64,000 nt of DNA from Hyphomicrobiales bacterium (GCA_024236415.1 JACKKN010000005.1:248001-312000); one strand, 5' to 3'. Shown: positions 35,767-44,086, numbered from the stretch's first letter. Numbers and translations are program-made. Notes: a model not told the origin generated them from the letters alone.

Positions 35767-36203
35767 GCCGGGCCTCCGAACTCGGCGCGGATCAGGTCGA
35801 TGGCGTCCTCGGCCGTGGTGCCGGGGCCGAACACGGCCTTGACGCCCCAGTCCTTCAGCACCGCCTCGTCGTCGGCGGGGATGACGCCGCCGCCGATCAG
35901 GATCACGTCCTCCAGGCCGTTTTCCTTCAGCCCGGCGATCAGGTCCTCGAACACCGGCATGTGGCCGCCGGCCGAGGTCGAGACGCCGATCACCTGCACA
36001 TCCTCCTCGACCGCCGTGTTGATGATCTCTGACGGCAGCAGGAAGTTGGAGAAGATGACCTCGAACCCGGCGTCGCGGAACTTGCGTGCCACCAGCCGGA
36101 CCCCGCGGTCGTGGCAGTCGTGGGTCGGCTTGGCCAGCAGCACGCGCACGGCCTCGCCCAGCTTGGGGGCTTCGGGGGTGGTCGTTTGGACCTCAGTATT
36201 CAT
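35763..36203 (-). CDS. Cobalamin-binding small subunit of acyl-CoA mutase
   Basis: 146 residues, essentially only the B12 domain. VRVLLAKPTHDCHDRGVRLV carries the DxHxxG base-off motif (D-C-H-D-R-G); VIGVSTSAGGHMPVFEDLIA, then I-L-I-G-G-G-V-I-P-A-D and A-V-F-G-P-G-T-T follow as in HcmB/IcmB-type subunits. It starts with GGAGAG upstream, overlaps the large subunit gene by 11 nt and the dehydrogenase by 4 nt, so the three products are tightly co-expressed. Confidence 0.93.
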   Translation of the reverse strand: MNTEVQTTTPEAPKLGEAVRVLLAKPTHDCHDRGVRLVARKFRDAGFEVIFSNFLLPSEIINTAVEEDVQVIGVSTSAGGHMPVFEDLIAGLKENGLEDVILIGGGVIPADDEAVLKDWGVKAVFGPGTTAEDAIDLIRAEFGGPA

Positions 36204-37923
36204 GGGGGGCTCTCCATCCCAGGGCTTCCTTCATGACGCCCATCATCTCGCCGGTGGTGGCGTCGGCGCGGGCGGCCTCGATGGCCGCCTCCATCAGCTC
36301 GCCGTCGCCCAACTGATGGTAGTCCTTGGCGGCGAAGGCGTGGGCGGCGTCCAGGAAATTCTTGATGGCCTTGTCGTAGCGGGCAGCGTCGCGGCTGGCG
36401 CGCAGGGCGCGCACCCGCTCGGCCGACACGCGCTCGGGCTCGGCATCGACCCTGAAGATCTCGGGCGCCTTCTCGGCCTCCTCGGCCTGGTAGCAGTTCA
36501 TGCCGACGATGCGCCGCTCGCCGCTGTTCACCTCTTCGCGCCAGCGTTCGGCCTGGTCCTCGATCTCGCGGCGGATCCAGCCGTTCTGCTGGGCGGCGAT
36601 GTAGCCGCCCTGGGCCTCGACCTTGTCGACCAGTTCGAGCGCCGCCTGCGCCACCTGGTCGGTCAGGGACTCGACGAAGTAGGAGCCGGCCAGGGGGTCC
36701 GAGACGCGGGTGATGTTGGTCTCCTCCTGGATCACCTGCTGCACGCGCAGCGCCAGGGTGGCCGATTCCTCGGTGGGGATCGACAGCGCCTCGTCGTAGG
36801 CCGAGACCTCCATGGCCTGGACGCCGGAAAGCGCGGCGCCGAAGGCGTGCAGCGTGGTGCGGATCAGGTTGACCAGGGGCTGCTGCGCCGTCAGGCAGGC
36901 GCCCGAGGTGTGGGTGTGGATGCGCACGTGCATGGCGCGCGGGTCCTCGGCGCCGAACTTCTCGTGCATGGTGGTGGCCCACAACCGGCGCAGGGCGCGG
37001 ATCTTGCAGATCTCCTCGAAGAAGTCGTTGGCCTGGGCGATCTGGAAGCCGAACCGCATCAGCGCCTCGTCCGCCGTCAGCCCGGCCTGGACGCAGGCGC
37101 GCACCAGGTCGATGCCGTAGGCCAGCATCAGGCCGATCTCCTGCACCGCCGTGCCGCCGGCCTCCTCGACGCCGTAGCCGAACAGGTTGGTGGTGTTCCA
37201 GCGCGGCATGTTCTTGGCGCAGTAGGCGATCAGCTCGACGGCCAGGCGGTGGCCGTTCTCGGGCGGGAAGGCGCTCATGCCCACGTAGGCGGACTGGTGG
37301 TACCAGTTCATGGAGTTGCCGCGCAGCTGGTCGGGCGACACGCCGCGCTCCTCGGCGTAGGCGATGTACTGCGCCAGGGCCGGCACCACCTGGTAGTAGG
37401 TGATGTGCACCACGTTCATCTTGGTCAGGTCCATGCCGTCGAACAGGCGCGCCATGTCGGCCTTGGAATAGACCGCCATGCCGCACTGGCCGACCCGCCC
37501 CCGGGCCCCCGCGTGGTCGGGGTCCAGGCCCTCGTGGCTGACCAGGTCGTAGACCAGGTTGTAGAACTTCTGCCCGAAATAGCCGGTCATGCCGCGGGCC
37601 GACAGCAGGTCCATGCGCGCCCGCGTATCCTCGGGCAGGCCGTATCCGATGACCGGCTGGTTGGCCCAGTTCATGACCTGGTACTGGGCCGCCAGGTTGC
37701 CGCGGGTGAAGGGGTACTGCCCCGGGGCGCCGATCTGGCCGAAGTCCAGCCCGGCCACGTCGTGGGGGAAGTAGGCGGTCTTGATGGGCAGGCCGGAATG
37801 GGTCCTGGGGTCGCGGGCCGCCGCCGGGGCGCTGTTGCCGAAACGCTCGACGATCTTGTCGTAGGCGGCGTCGCGCTTGTCGGCCATCTCGCGGGATTGC
37901 GCGAGGGTGCGTTCGTCGAACAT
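36193..37923 (-). CDS. Variant acyl-CoA mutase large subunit, substrate unknown
   Basis: 576 residues with the overall methylmalonyl-CoA mutase barrel (Y-P-F-T-R-G at 70-75, R-W-N-T-T-N, E-E-A-G-G-T-A-V-Q-E, then ANDFFEEICKIRALRRLWAT, HTHTSGACLTAQQPLVNLIR). Residues that shape the pocket in the canonical enzyme at 8459-10606 are changed: NRPWTIRQYAGF becomes NQPVIGYG, GYHMQEAG becomes GYGVEEAG (catalytic His replaced by Gly), and VRNTYIYPP becomes AYVGMSAFPP (carboxylate-binding Arg lost). It should not use methylmalonyl-CoA. A B12 subunit, MeaB and hydroxyacyl-CoA dehydrogenase are in its operon. AGGAGA precedes the ATG. Confidence 0.88.
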   Translation of the reverse strand: MFDERTLAQSREMADKRDAAYDKIVERFGNSAPAAARDPRTHSGLPIKTAYFPHDVAGLDFGQIGAPGQYPFTRGNLAAQYQVMNWANQPVIGYGLPEDTRARMDLLSARGMTGYFGQKFYNLVYDLVSHEGLDPDHAGARGRVGQCGMAVYSKADMARLFDGMDLTKMNVVHITYYQVVPALAQYIAYAEERGVSPDQLRGNSMNWYHQSAYVGMSAFPPENGHRLAVELIAYCAKNMPRWNTTNLFGYGVEEAGGTAVQEIGLMLAYGIDLVRACVQAGLTADEALMRFGFQIAQANDFFEEICKIRALRRLWATTMHEKFGAEDPRAMHVRIHTHTSGACLTAQQPLVNLIRTTLHAFGAALSGVQAMEVSAYDEALSIPTEESATLALRVQQVIQEETNITRVSDPLAGSYFVESLTDQVAQAALELVDKVEAQGGYIAAQQNGWIRREIEDQAERWREEVNSGERRIVGMNCYQAEEAEKAPEIFRVDAEPERVSAERVRALRASRDAARYDKAIKNFLDAAHAFAAKDYHQLGDGELMEAAIEAARADATTGEMMGVMKEALGWRAPHEY

Positions 37924-37980
37924 GGGGCGTCTCCTGGTTGGCGTGGCCCGGGCATGGCCTCCCTGCGGCCGCCCGTTGAC

Positions 37981-37994
37981 CGAACAATCGTTCG
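37981..37994. promoter_or_regulatory. TetR-type operator 1 (mutase operon)
   Basis: CGAACAATCGTTCG is a 14-bp palindrome with one mismatch, placed just downstream of the predicted -10 of the minus-strand promoter (37996-38001) and so over the start site. It matches operator 2 in the extended pattern CGAACGATYGTTYGGTYAA read on the appropriate strand. Confidence 0.7.
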
Positions 37995-37995
37995 T

Positions 37996-38024
37996 TAGTT
38001 ACCTGATCCGCCGAGCAGCGTCAA
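37996..38024 (-). promoter_or_regulatory. Promoter of the variant mutase operon
   Basis: On the minus strand TTGACG (38024-38019), 17 bp, TAACTA (38001-37996). Transcription would start inside operator 1, about 65 nt before the mutase ATG. Confidence 0.65.
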
Positions 38025-38072
38025 GACCAGAATTTTCCCATAAAACCAGGGAAAACACGGTAAAAGCGGGGC

Positions 38073-38101
38073 TTGATTTTGCCCCGGCGATCCCGTAACT
38101 T
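38073..38101 (+). promoter_or_regulatory. Promoter of the thiolase gene
   Basis: TTGATT (38073-38078), 17 bp, TAACTT (38096-38101), with operator 2 directly after it. The layout is a mirror image of the mutase promoter, including the spacer length. Confidence 0.6.
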
Positions 38102-38104
38102 AAG

Positions 38105-38118
38105 CGAACGATCGTTTG
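38105..38118. promoter_or_regulatory. TetR-type operator 2 (thiolase)
   Basis: CGAACGATCGTTTG is a 14-bp palindrome with one mismatch, beginning 3 bp after the predicted -10 and 68 bp before the thiolase ATG. It differs from operator 1 (compared on the same strand sense) at only two core positions. Confidence 0.7.
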
Positions 38119-38185
38119 GTTAATAACAAGGTTCAACGGCCGGCGCCCGCACGGGCCCCGGCGAGGCAAGGAGGCCCGTCCCGCC

Positions 38186-39382
38186 ATGACCGCCAACGCC
38201 TATCTGGTCGCCGGCCTGCGCAGCCCCATCGGCGCCTTCGGCGGCGCCCTGCGCCCCCTGCGCGCCACCGAGTTCGGCTCCACCGTGGCCGCCGCCCTGC
38301 TGCAGCAGACCGGCCTCAAGCCCGACGCCGTGCAGCGGGTCATCGGCGGCATGGTGCTGCAGGACATGACCGAGTCCAACCCGGCCCGCATCGTCGCCGA
38401 GCGCATCGGCGTGCCGCACAACGTGCCCGCGTTCACCGTCAACATGCAGTGCTGCTCGTCCATGACGGCGCTGATCCTGGCGGCGCAGCAGGTGGCCCTG
38501 GGCGAGGTCGACACGGCGCTGGCGCTGGGCCTCGAATCCATGAGCAACGCGCCGCACATGGTGCCCGGCTCGCGCTGGGGCCACCGCCTGGGCCACGGCG
38601 AGTTCGTGGACACGCTGAAGGAATGCACCCTGGCCGGGTCCAAGATGTGGGACGATCCCTGGTACATGATCGACGTGGCCGAGCACCACGCCCGCGAGGA
38701 CCAGGTGACCCGCGAGGAGATGGACGAATACGCCGTGGTGTCGCACACCCGGGCCCTCGCGGCCATGGACGCCGGCTGCCTGGACGGCGAGATCGTGCCC
38801 ATCGAGGTGCCGGCGCGCGGCGGCAAGACGCGCACCTTCGAGCGCGACGAGTGCCCGCGCGGCGACATCGACCTGGACGTCCTGCGCAACCTGCGCCCGG
38901 TCAAGGCCGGCGGCGTGATCACCGCCGGCAACGCCGCCCCCATCAACGACGGCGCCGCCGCCGCCCTGGTGTGCAACGACGCCGGCCTGGCCCGCCTGGG
39001 GGTCGAGCCCCTGGCGCGCATCGTCATGCCGGGCACGGCCATGGTCGGCTGCGACCCGCACTTCATGGGCTATTCCTGCGTCGAGGCCCTGAATTCGGCC
39101 CTGGCGGCGGCGGACAAGCGGGTCGACGACCTGGACCTGATCGAGTGCAACGAGGGCTTCGCCGTGCAGCTGCTGGCCTGCGAGCGCATGGGCGGCTGGT
39201 CGCGCGACCGCCTGAACGTGGACGGCGGCTCGGTCGGGCTGGGCCATCCGGTGGGCATGTCGGGCCTGCGCATCACCATCCACCTGGCCCGGGCCCTGAA
39301 GCAGCGCGGCCTGAAGCTGGGCGGCGCCACGGTGCCGGCGGGCAGCGGCCTGGGCGCGGCGGTGCTGCTGGAAGCGGCCTGA
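38186..39382 (+). CDS. Thiolase-family protein lacking the second catalytic Cys
   Basis: 398 residues. The nucleophile region reads FTVNMQCCSSMTALILAAQQ (C89 in place; C-G-S-G replaced by C-C-S-S). The His motif is kept: VDGGSVGLGHPVGMSG. N-E-A-F is N-E-G-F. The C-terminal acid/base Cys of C-x-G-G-G-x-G is replaced by Pro384 in GGATVPAGSGLGAAVLLEA. The enzyme may run a thiolytic or condensing reaction on an unusual ketoacyl-CoA, or a different Cys-dependent step. AAGGAGG precedes ATG 38186. It is divergent from, and probably co-regulated with, the variant mutase operon. Confidence 0.85.
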   Translation: MTANAYLVAGLRSPIGAFGGALRPLRATEFGSTVAAALLQQTGLKPDAVQRVIGGMVLQDMTESNPARIVAERIGVPHNVPAFTVNMQCCSSMTALILAAQQVALGEVDTALALGLESMSNAPHMVPGSRWGHRLGHGEFVDTLKECTLAGSKMWDDPWYMIDVAEHHAREDQVTREEMDEYAVVSHTRALAAMDAGCLDGEIVPIEVPARGGKTRTFERDECPRGDIDLDVLRNLRPVKAGGVITAGNAAPINDGAAAALVCNDAGLARLGVEPLARIVMPGTAMVGCDPHFMGYSCVEALNSALAAADKRVDDLDLIECNEGFAVQLLACERMGGWSRDRLNVDGGSVGLGHPVGMSGLRITIHLARALKQRGLKLGGATVPAGSGLGAAVLLEAA

Positions 39383-39412
39383 TTCAGGTGCCGCCGGAAG
39401 CGGCCTGATTCA
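39370..39412. repeat. 26-bp-period direct duplication across the thiolase stop
   Basis: The 17-bp GGAAGCGGCCTGATTCA occurs at 39370-39386 (containing the stop codon) and again at 39396-39412, a recent-looking tandem duplication of the gene's end. Confidence 0.9.
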
Positions 39413-39537
39413 AAGGATTTTTAGCGCCCGGGGACAGGGCGTGCTATGCTGGACCGGTGACCGCGAGGGGGACCGCGGCCGGTGACCGCCGGCCGCGTTG
39501 GTGACTTTTTCGGATTGGACCTCCGACGGGTCGACCC

Positions 39538-41931
39538 ATGGACGGCGAGCAACAGATCGAGCAGCAGGTCGAAACGGACGTCGAGCCCCCCAAGCGCCAG
39601 GGCTACGCCGCCGGCATCGACCTGACCATCAGCCAGGACGCCTGCGAGTGGACCGTGCGGGCGCTGTCGGCCCTGCAGTCGCGGCTGAGCCTGAACATCA
39701 AGCTGCACGACCAGGAGGGCCTGCTGGACGACGGGCAGATCCTGCTGTTCAACCACTTCGCCCGGTTCGAGACCTTCATCCCGCAATACCTGATCTACCG
39801 CCAGTCGGGCGGCTTCTGCCGGTCCGTGGCGTCGCGCGAGTTTTTCGTCGCCGGCAGCCGGTTCTCGCGCTACCTGGCGTCCCTGGGCGGGGTGCCCAAC
39901 GACCACCCGCGCCTGCTGCCGTTCCTGGCCGAGGAGGTGCTGCGCGGGCGCAAGGTGATCGTCTTTCCCGAGGGCGGCATGGTCAAGGACCGCCGGGTGC
40001 TGGACGACAAGGGCGACTACAGCGTCTATTCGCCCTCGGCGAGGGAGCGGCGCAAGCACCACATGGGCTCGGCGGTGCTGGCCATGACCCTGGACGCCTT
40101 CAAGATCGGCATCCGCGAGCTGCACCGCACCGGGCGCGACGCGTACATCGAGATCTGGGCCAAACGCCTGGGCATGGACAGCGCCGAGGCGCTGCTGGCG
40201 GCGGCACGCAAGCCGACCCTGATCGTGCCGTCCAACATCACCTTCTACCCGATCCGCATCACCGGCAACCTGTTGCAGCGCACGGCCGACCTGTTCATGC
40301 GCGGCCTGACCGGCGCCTTCTCCGAGGAGATGACCATCGAGGGCAACCTGTTGCTCAAGGACACGGACATGGACATCCGCCTGGGCACGCCCATCCATGC
40401 CGAGAAGCGCTGGTCCTGGATCGAACGCCGGGCCATGGGCTGGATGCTGCGGCGGATCAAGTCCGTGGACGAGCTGTTCGGGCGCGAACGCCAGGGCCGC
40501 ACCTGGGCCGAGCACATCCTGACCATGTGCATCCACAACCACTTCCTGCCCGTGCGCGACGCCTACATGCGCAGCATGTACGCCCATGCCACCATCAACC
40601 TGAGCCACCTGGCGGCGACCCTCATCAACCGGTTCCTGGAAAAGGACCGCACCGAGGTCGAGCGCCATTTCTTCCACCGCGCCCTGTACCTGGCGGTCAA
40701 GCATTCCCAGGCCGAGCACGACGTCTACCTGCACCGCAGCCTGCGCAACCCCGACGCCTACGCCGGCGTGCTGCAGGGCGACTGCAAGGGGCTGGACCAG
40801 TTCCTGACCTCGGCCACCAACGCCGAGCTGCTGCAGGCCGACCCCGACGGCTACCGCTTCCTGCCCAAGCTGAAGGTGGAGTGGAGCTTCCACGAGATCC
40901 GCCTGGAGAACCCGATCGAGGTTTACGCCAACGAGGCGGTGCCCGTGGCCGGGGTGCAGCGGGCCGTGGACCGGGCCCTGGAGGAGGCCGGGGCGCAGAC
41001 GGCGGCGGCCACGGCGCGCCTGCGCTTCGACGACGAGCTGCGCAGCCACGCCTGGGACCGGGCCTTCTACCACAAGCCCCGCTACGCCCGCCTGAACGAG
41101 CAGGAGACGGCGACCGAGAGCGGCGCCCCCTACCTGATCCTGCCCGAGAACCACAACGACCTGGGCGTCCTGCTGGTGCACGGGTTCCTGGCCTCGCCGG
41201 CCGAGCTGCGCGGCCTGGGCGAGCGCCTGGCGGCGGCCGGGCACCCGGTCATGGGGGTGCGCCTGAAGGGGCACGGCACCTCGCCCGCCGACCTGAACGA
41301 GCGCACCCGCCACGACTGGCTGGCCTCGGTGCGGCGCGGGGTCGAGATCCTGTCGGCCTTGGCGCCGCGGGTCTGCCTGGTGGGCTTCTCCACCGGCGGC
41401 GCCCTGTCCCTGGTGATGGCGGCCGAGGGGTTCCCCGGCCTGGCCGGCGTCGCCGCCGTCGCCACCCCCATCAAGTTCCGCAACAAGAACCTGATCTTCG
41501 TGCCCCTGATCCGCCACGCCAACCGGGTGGCCGGCTGGATGCCGGTGGTGGACGGCATCATGCCCTACCGGGTCAACGACTCCGAGCACCCGGACATCAA
41601 CTACCGCAACATCCCGATCCAGGCGCTGTACGAGCTGCGCATCCTGGTGGACGAGACGCTGAAGCGCCTGCCGGACATCGCCTGCCCGACCCTGGTGGTC
41701 CAGGGCGACGCCGACCCGGTGGTGGACCCGCGCAGCGCGCGCCTGATCATGGACCGCCTGTCCGCCCCGGCCAAGGGCCTGCGCATGGTGCCCTCGACGC
41801 GCCACGGCATCCTCAACGAGAACGTCGGCGGCGCCCAGGAGATGGTCCTGTCCTTCGCCGCCTCCCTGCTGGACCACCGCGCGCCGTTCGTTGGCGGGGC
41901 GGCGGTCCTGGAGGAGACGCGGGGGTTCTGA
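39538..41931 (+). CDS. Fusion of PlsC-like acyltransferase and alpha/beta hydrolase
   Basis: 797 residues. N-terminal half: L-L-F-N-H-F-A-R-F-E-T-F (residues 70-80; an H-x4-E variant of the H-x4-D acyltransferase motif) and K-V-I-V-F-P-E-G-G-M-V-K-D, the FPEG block, as in glycerol-3-phosphate or lysophospholipid acyltransferases. C-terminal ~270 residues: an alpha/beta hydrolase with GVLLVHGFLASPAELRGLGE, nucleophile S618 in G-F-S-T-G-G, Asp in V-V-Q-G-D-A-D-P-V-V-D and H in S-T-R-H-G-I, similar to monoacylglycerol lipases/carboxylesterases. No membrane helix is obvious. The combination suggests lipid remodelling: deacylation and reacylation in one chain. It runs head-on into the helicase gene, 6 bp apart. 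Confidence 0.85.
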   Translation: MDGEQQIEQQVETDVEPPKRQGYAAGIDLTISQDACEWTVRALSALQSRLSLNIKLHDQEGLLDDGQILLFNHFARFETFIPQYLIYRQSGGFCRSVASREFFVAGSRFSRYLASLGGVPNDHPRLLPFLAEEVLRGRKVIVFPEGGMVKDRRVLDDKGDYSVYSPSARERRKHHMGSAVLAMTLDAFKIGIRELHRTGRDAYIEIWAKRLGMDSAEALLAAARKPTLIVPSNITFYPIRITGNLLQRTADLFMRGLTGAFSEEMTIEGNLLLKDTDMDIRLGTPIHAEKRWSWIERRAMGWMLRRIKSVDELFGRERQGRTWAEHILTMCIHNHFLPVRDAYMRSMYAHATINLSHLAATLINRFLEKDRTEVERHFFHRALYLAVKHSQAEHDVYLHRSLRNPDAYAGVLQGDCKGLDQFLTSATNAELLQADPDGYRFLPKLKVEWSFHEIRLENPIEVYANEAVPVAGVQRAVDRALEEAGAQTAAATARLRFDDELRSHAWDRAFYHKPRYARLNEQETATESGAPYLILPENHNDLGVLLVHGFLASPAELRGLGERLAAAGHPVMGVRLKGHGTSPADLNERTRHDWLASVRRGVEILSALAPRVCLVGFSTGGALSLVMAAEGFPGLAGVAAVATPIKFRNKNLIFVPLIRHANRVAGWMPVVDGIMPYRVNDSEHPDINYRNIPIQALYELRILVDETLKRLPDIACPTLVVQGDADPVVDPRSARLIMDRLSAPAKGLRMVPSTRHGILNENVGGAQEMVLSFAASLLDHRAPFVGGAAVLEETRGF

Positions 41932-41937
41932 CCCCGC

Positions 41938-43224
41938 TCAGGCGGCGCGCCGGTCGGCCCCGCCGCCGCGTCGGCGGTTGCGGCGCCGGCCGCCGCCGCC
42001 GGGCTTGCCGTTGGACGGCGGGCGGGGGCCGGAGCGCGCCGGGCGCTTGGGCGCCGGGTCCTGCGCCGCCGGTCCGTCGACGATCTCGGCCACGTGGTAG
42101 GGGTGGTCGTGGATCACGTCCACCCGGCGGCGGATGATCCGCTCGATGTCGCGCAGGTAGGCCCGCTCGCCGTGGTCGCAGAACGAGATGGCCATGCCGG
42201 CGGCGCCGGCGCGGGCCGTGCGGCCGATGCGGTGGACGTAGCTTTCCGGGTCGTTGGGCAGCTCGAAGTTGATGACGTGGGTCACCCCGTCCACGTCGAT
42301 GCCGCGGGCGGCGATGTCGGTCGCCACCAGGGCCCGGATGCGGCCGTCGCGGAACCCCTGCAGGGCGCGCTGGCGGGCGTTCTGGGCCTTGTTGCCGTGG
42401 ATGGCGTCGGCCTCGATGCCGCTCTGGTGCAGGTGCCGGGCGACCCGGTCGGCGCCGTGCTTGGTGCGGGTGAAGATCAGCACGCGGGCGATGTCGTCGT
42501 TGTTCAGCAGCTCGCCCAGCAGGGCGCGCTTCTTCTCCTTGGCGACGAAAAGGACCTTCTGGTCGATGCGCTCGGCGGTGGTCGCCTGGGGCGCCGCCTC
42601 GACCCGCACCGGCCGCTCCAGCAGGCCGTCGGCCAGGCCCTGGACGGCCTTGGGCATGGTGGCCGAGAACAGCACCGTCTGGCGCTGCGCCGGCACGGCG
42701 GCGGCGATCTTCTTGACGTCGCGCACGAAGCCCATGTCCAGCATGCGGTCGGCCTCGTCGAGGATGAAGACCTCGACCGCGTCCAGCCGCGCGTGGCCCT
42801 GGTTCATCAGGTCGATCAGGCGACCCGGCGTGGCCACCAGGACGTGGACCCCCCGGGCCAGGGCCTGGATCTGCGGCCGGATCGAGACGCCGCCGAACAC
42901 CACCGCGGACTTCAGCGGCAGGTGGCGGCCATAGGTGCGCAGGCTGTCGCCGATCTGGCCCGCCAGCTCGCGGGTGGGGGCCAGGATCAGGGCCCTCGGC
43001 CGGTTGCGCTGGGCCTTGCCGCCGGCGGCGGCCAGGCGGTGCAGCAGCGGCAGGGCGAAGGACGCCGTCTTGCCGGTGCCGGTCTGGGCCACGCCCAGCA
43101 GGTCGCGGCCTTCCAGCAGCGGCGGAATGGACTTCACCTGGATCGGGGTGGGGGTGGTGTAGCCTTCGTCGGCGATGGCGCGAAGGAGGGGCTGGGCCAG
43201 TTCTAGGCCCGTGAAATCGGTCAT
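41938..43224 (-). CDS. rhlE: DEAD-box RNA helicase, RhlE-like
   Basis: 428 residues. Motifs in order: Q motif (TTPTPIQVKSIPPLLEGRDL), A-Q-T-G-T-G-K-T, P-T-R-E-L-A, V-A-T-P-G-R-L, D-E-A-D, S-A-T, and in domain 2 V-L-I-F-T-R-T-K, ATDIAARGIDVDGVTHVINF and H-R-I-G-R-T-A-R. The C-terminus is Arg/Gly/Lys-rich (RRRNRRRGGG), usual for RNA-binding tails of RhlE-type proteins involved in ribosome assembly and cold response. The start is ATG 43224. A 451-bp intergenic region precedes it. Confidence 0.93.
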   Translation of the reverse strand: MTDFTGLELAQPLLRAIADEGYTTPTPIQVKSIPPLLEGRDLLGVAQTGTGKTASFALPLLHRLAAAGGKAQRNRPRALILAPTRELAGQIGDSLRTYGRHLPLKSAVVFGGVSIRPQIQALARGVHVLVATPGRLIDLMNQGHARLDAVEVFILDEADRMLDMGFVRDVKKIAAAVPAQRQTVLFSATMPKAVQGLADGLLERPVRVEAAPQATTAERIDQKVLFVAKEKKRALLGELLNNDDIARVLIFTRTKHGADRVARHLHQSGIEADAIHGNKAQNARQRALQGFRDGRIRALVATDIAARGIDVDGVTHVINFELPNDPESYVHRIGRTARAGAAGMAISFCDHGERAYLRDIERIIRRRVDVIHDHPYHVAEIVDGPAAQDPAPKRPARSGPRPPSNGKPGGGGRRRNRRRGGGADRRAA

Positions 43225-43675
43225 GGAATCTCTAGCTTTCAATCCAATCTGTATCCGCCCGCGGCCCCATCCCGGGAACGCGGGCGCGCTTGCACCTTGC
43301 AGGCGTTGTCGACGGGCCCGCCGCCGCCGCCATGGCGCGGTCGGGTCCGGTCTCACGAAACGCCCGCATGCATCGGCCCGTATGGATCGGAAAGAAACGA
43401 GGCCGCCCCTCGATGCCGGGAACCTGCCCGGGACGGGTGCGGCGAACCGGCCGCGGAACGGCCGGTCGGGAGTGTCGCTGGCGCCATAAGCGGGGCGGGC
43501 GGCCCGGAAGTCAAGACAATTCGCCGCCGCCGCCTTTTTGTGCACTGCAAAATAACCCCTTGTCCCGCGTCCCGGCGGTAGCTATCTTTTTTTCACCGCC
43601 ACGTCCGAACGGGCCGCGGCGGGGCGACAACAAGAACGCTTGGGATGGAAACTTCCGCCTGGACGGAGGTTTGCC
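43225..43675. other. 451-bp intergenic region, no supported gene
   Basis: This stretch separates the divergent helicase and HisKA-protein genes. Several short frames are open but none has a ribosome site plus plausible protein. It has a mixed-composition segment near 43530-43580 with TTTGTGCACTGCAAAATAA, which could hold a promoter. A long 5' leader for the helicase mRNA, common for cold-regulated helicases, would fit, but I see no clear structure. Confidence 0.5.
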
Positions 43676-44086
43676 ATGTTGATCCACCGCAAGGACGCCA
43701 CGGCCCGCGCCGCGGCCGGTTGCCACAGCAGCACCCCCCTGCCCCGGCCCGAGGACATCTCGGCCGAGACGATCCGCCTCTACATCGCCCACGGCCGCGA
43801 CCTGCGCGCCCAGTACCTGCGCGACCTGGGCCACCGCCTGGGCCGGGCCCTGCGCGGCGGCGCGGCGGCGCGCCGGACCCTGCCGGCGGGCGAGACCGAC
43901 GGCCCCGCATCGCAACTGTTCCACGACCTGCGCACGCCGCTGACGTCGATCCGCGCCTTCGGCGAACTGCTGCAGGCCAACCCGGACCTGCCCCGGGGCC
44001 AGCGGTCGCGCTACCTGGCCATCCTGCTGATCGAGAGCCGGCGCCTGGAGCTGGCCATCAACCGCCACGAGGCCCAGGTCCACTAG
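43676..44086 (+). CDS. Orphan HisKA-domain protein without kinase ATPase domain
   Basis: 136 residues. The first ~60 residues contain ISAETIRLYIAHGRDLRAQY, a short helical pattern common in small alphaproteobacterial proteins. The second half, SQLFHDLRTPLTSIRAFGEL and L-L-Q, is the dimerisation/phosphoacceptor (HisKA) helix of histidine kinases with an intact H-D-L-R-T-P; it ends before any N, G1 or G2 box. It could dimerise with full kinases, act as a phosphotransfer intermediate, or be a remnant. GGAGG lies 6 nt before the ATG, so it looks expressed. Confidence 0.7.
   Translation: MLIHRKDATARAAAGCHSSTPLPRPEDISAETIRLYIAHGRDLRAQYLRDLGHRLGRALRGGAAARRTLPAGETDGPASQLFHDLRTPLTSIRAFGELLQANPDLPRGQRSRYLAILLIESRRLELAINRHEAQVH

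Noticed and set aside
43530..43580. TGC-rich operator (PhaR-like) near TTTGTGCACTGCAAAATAA
   Set aside because: A single short match, and no polyhydroxyalkanoate genes nearby to support it.
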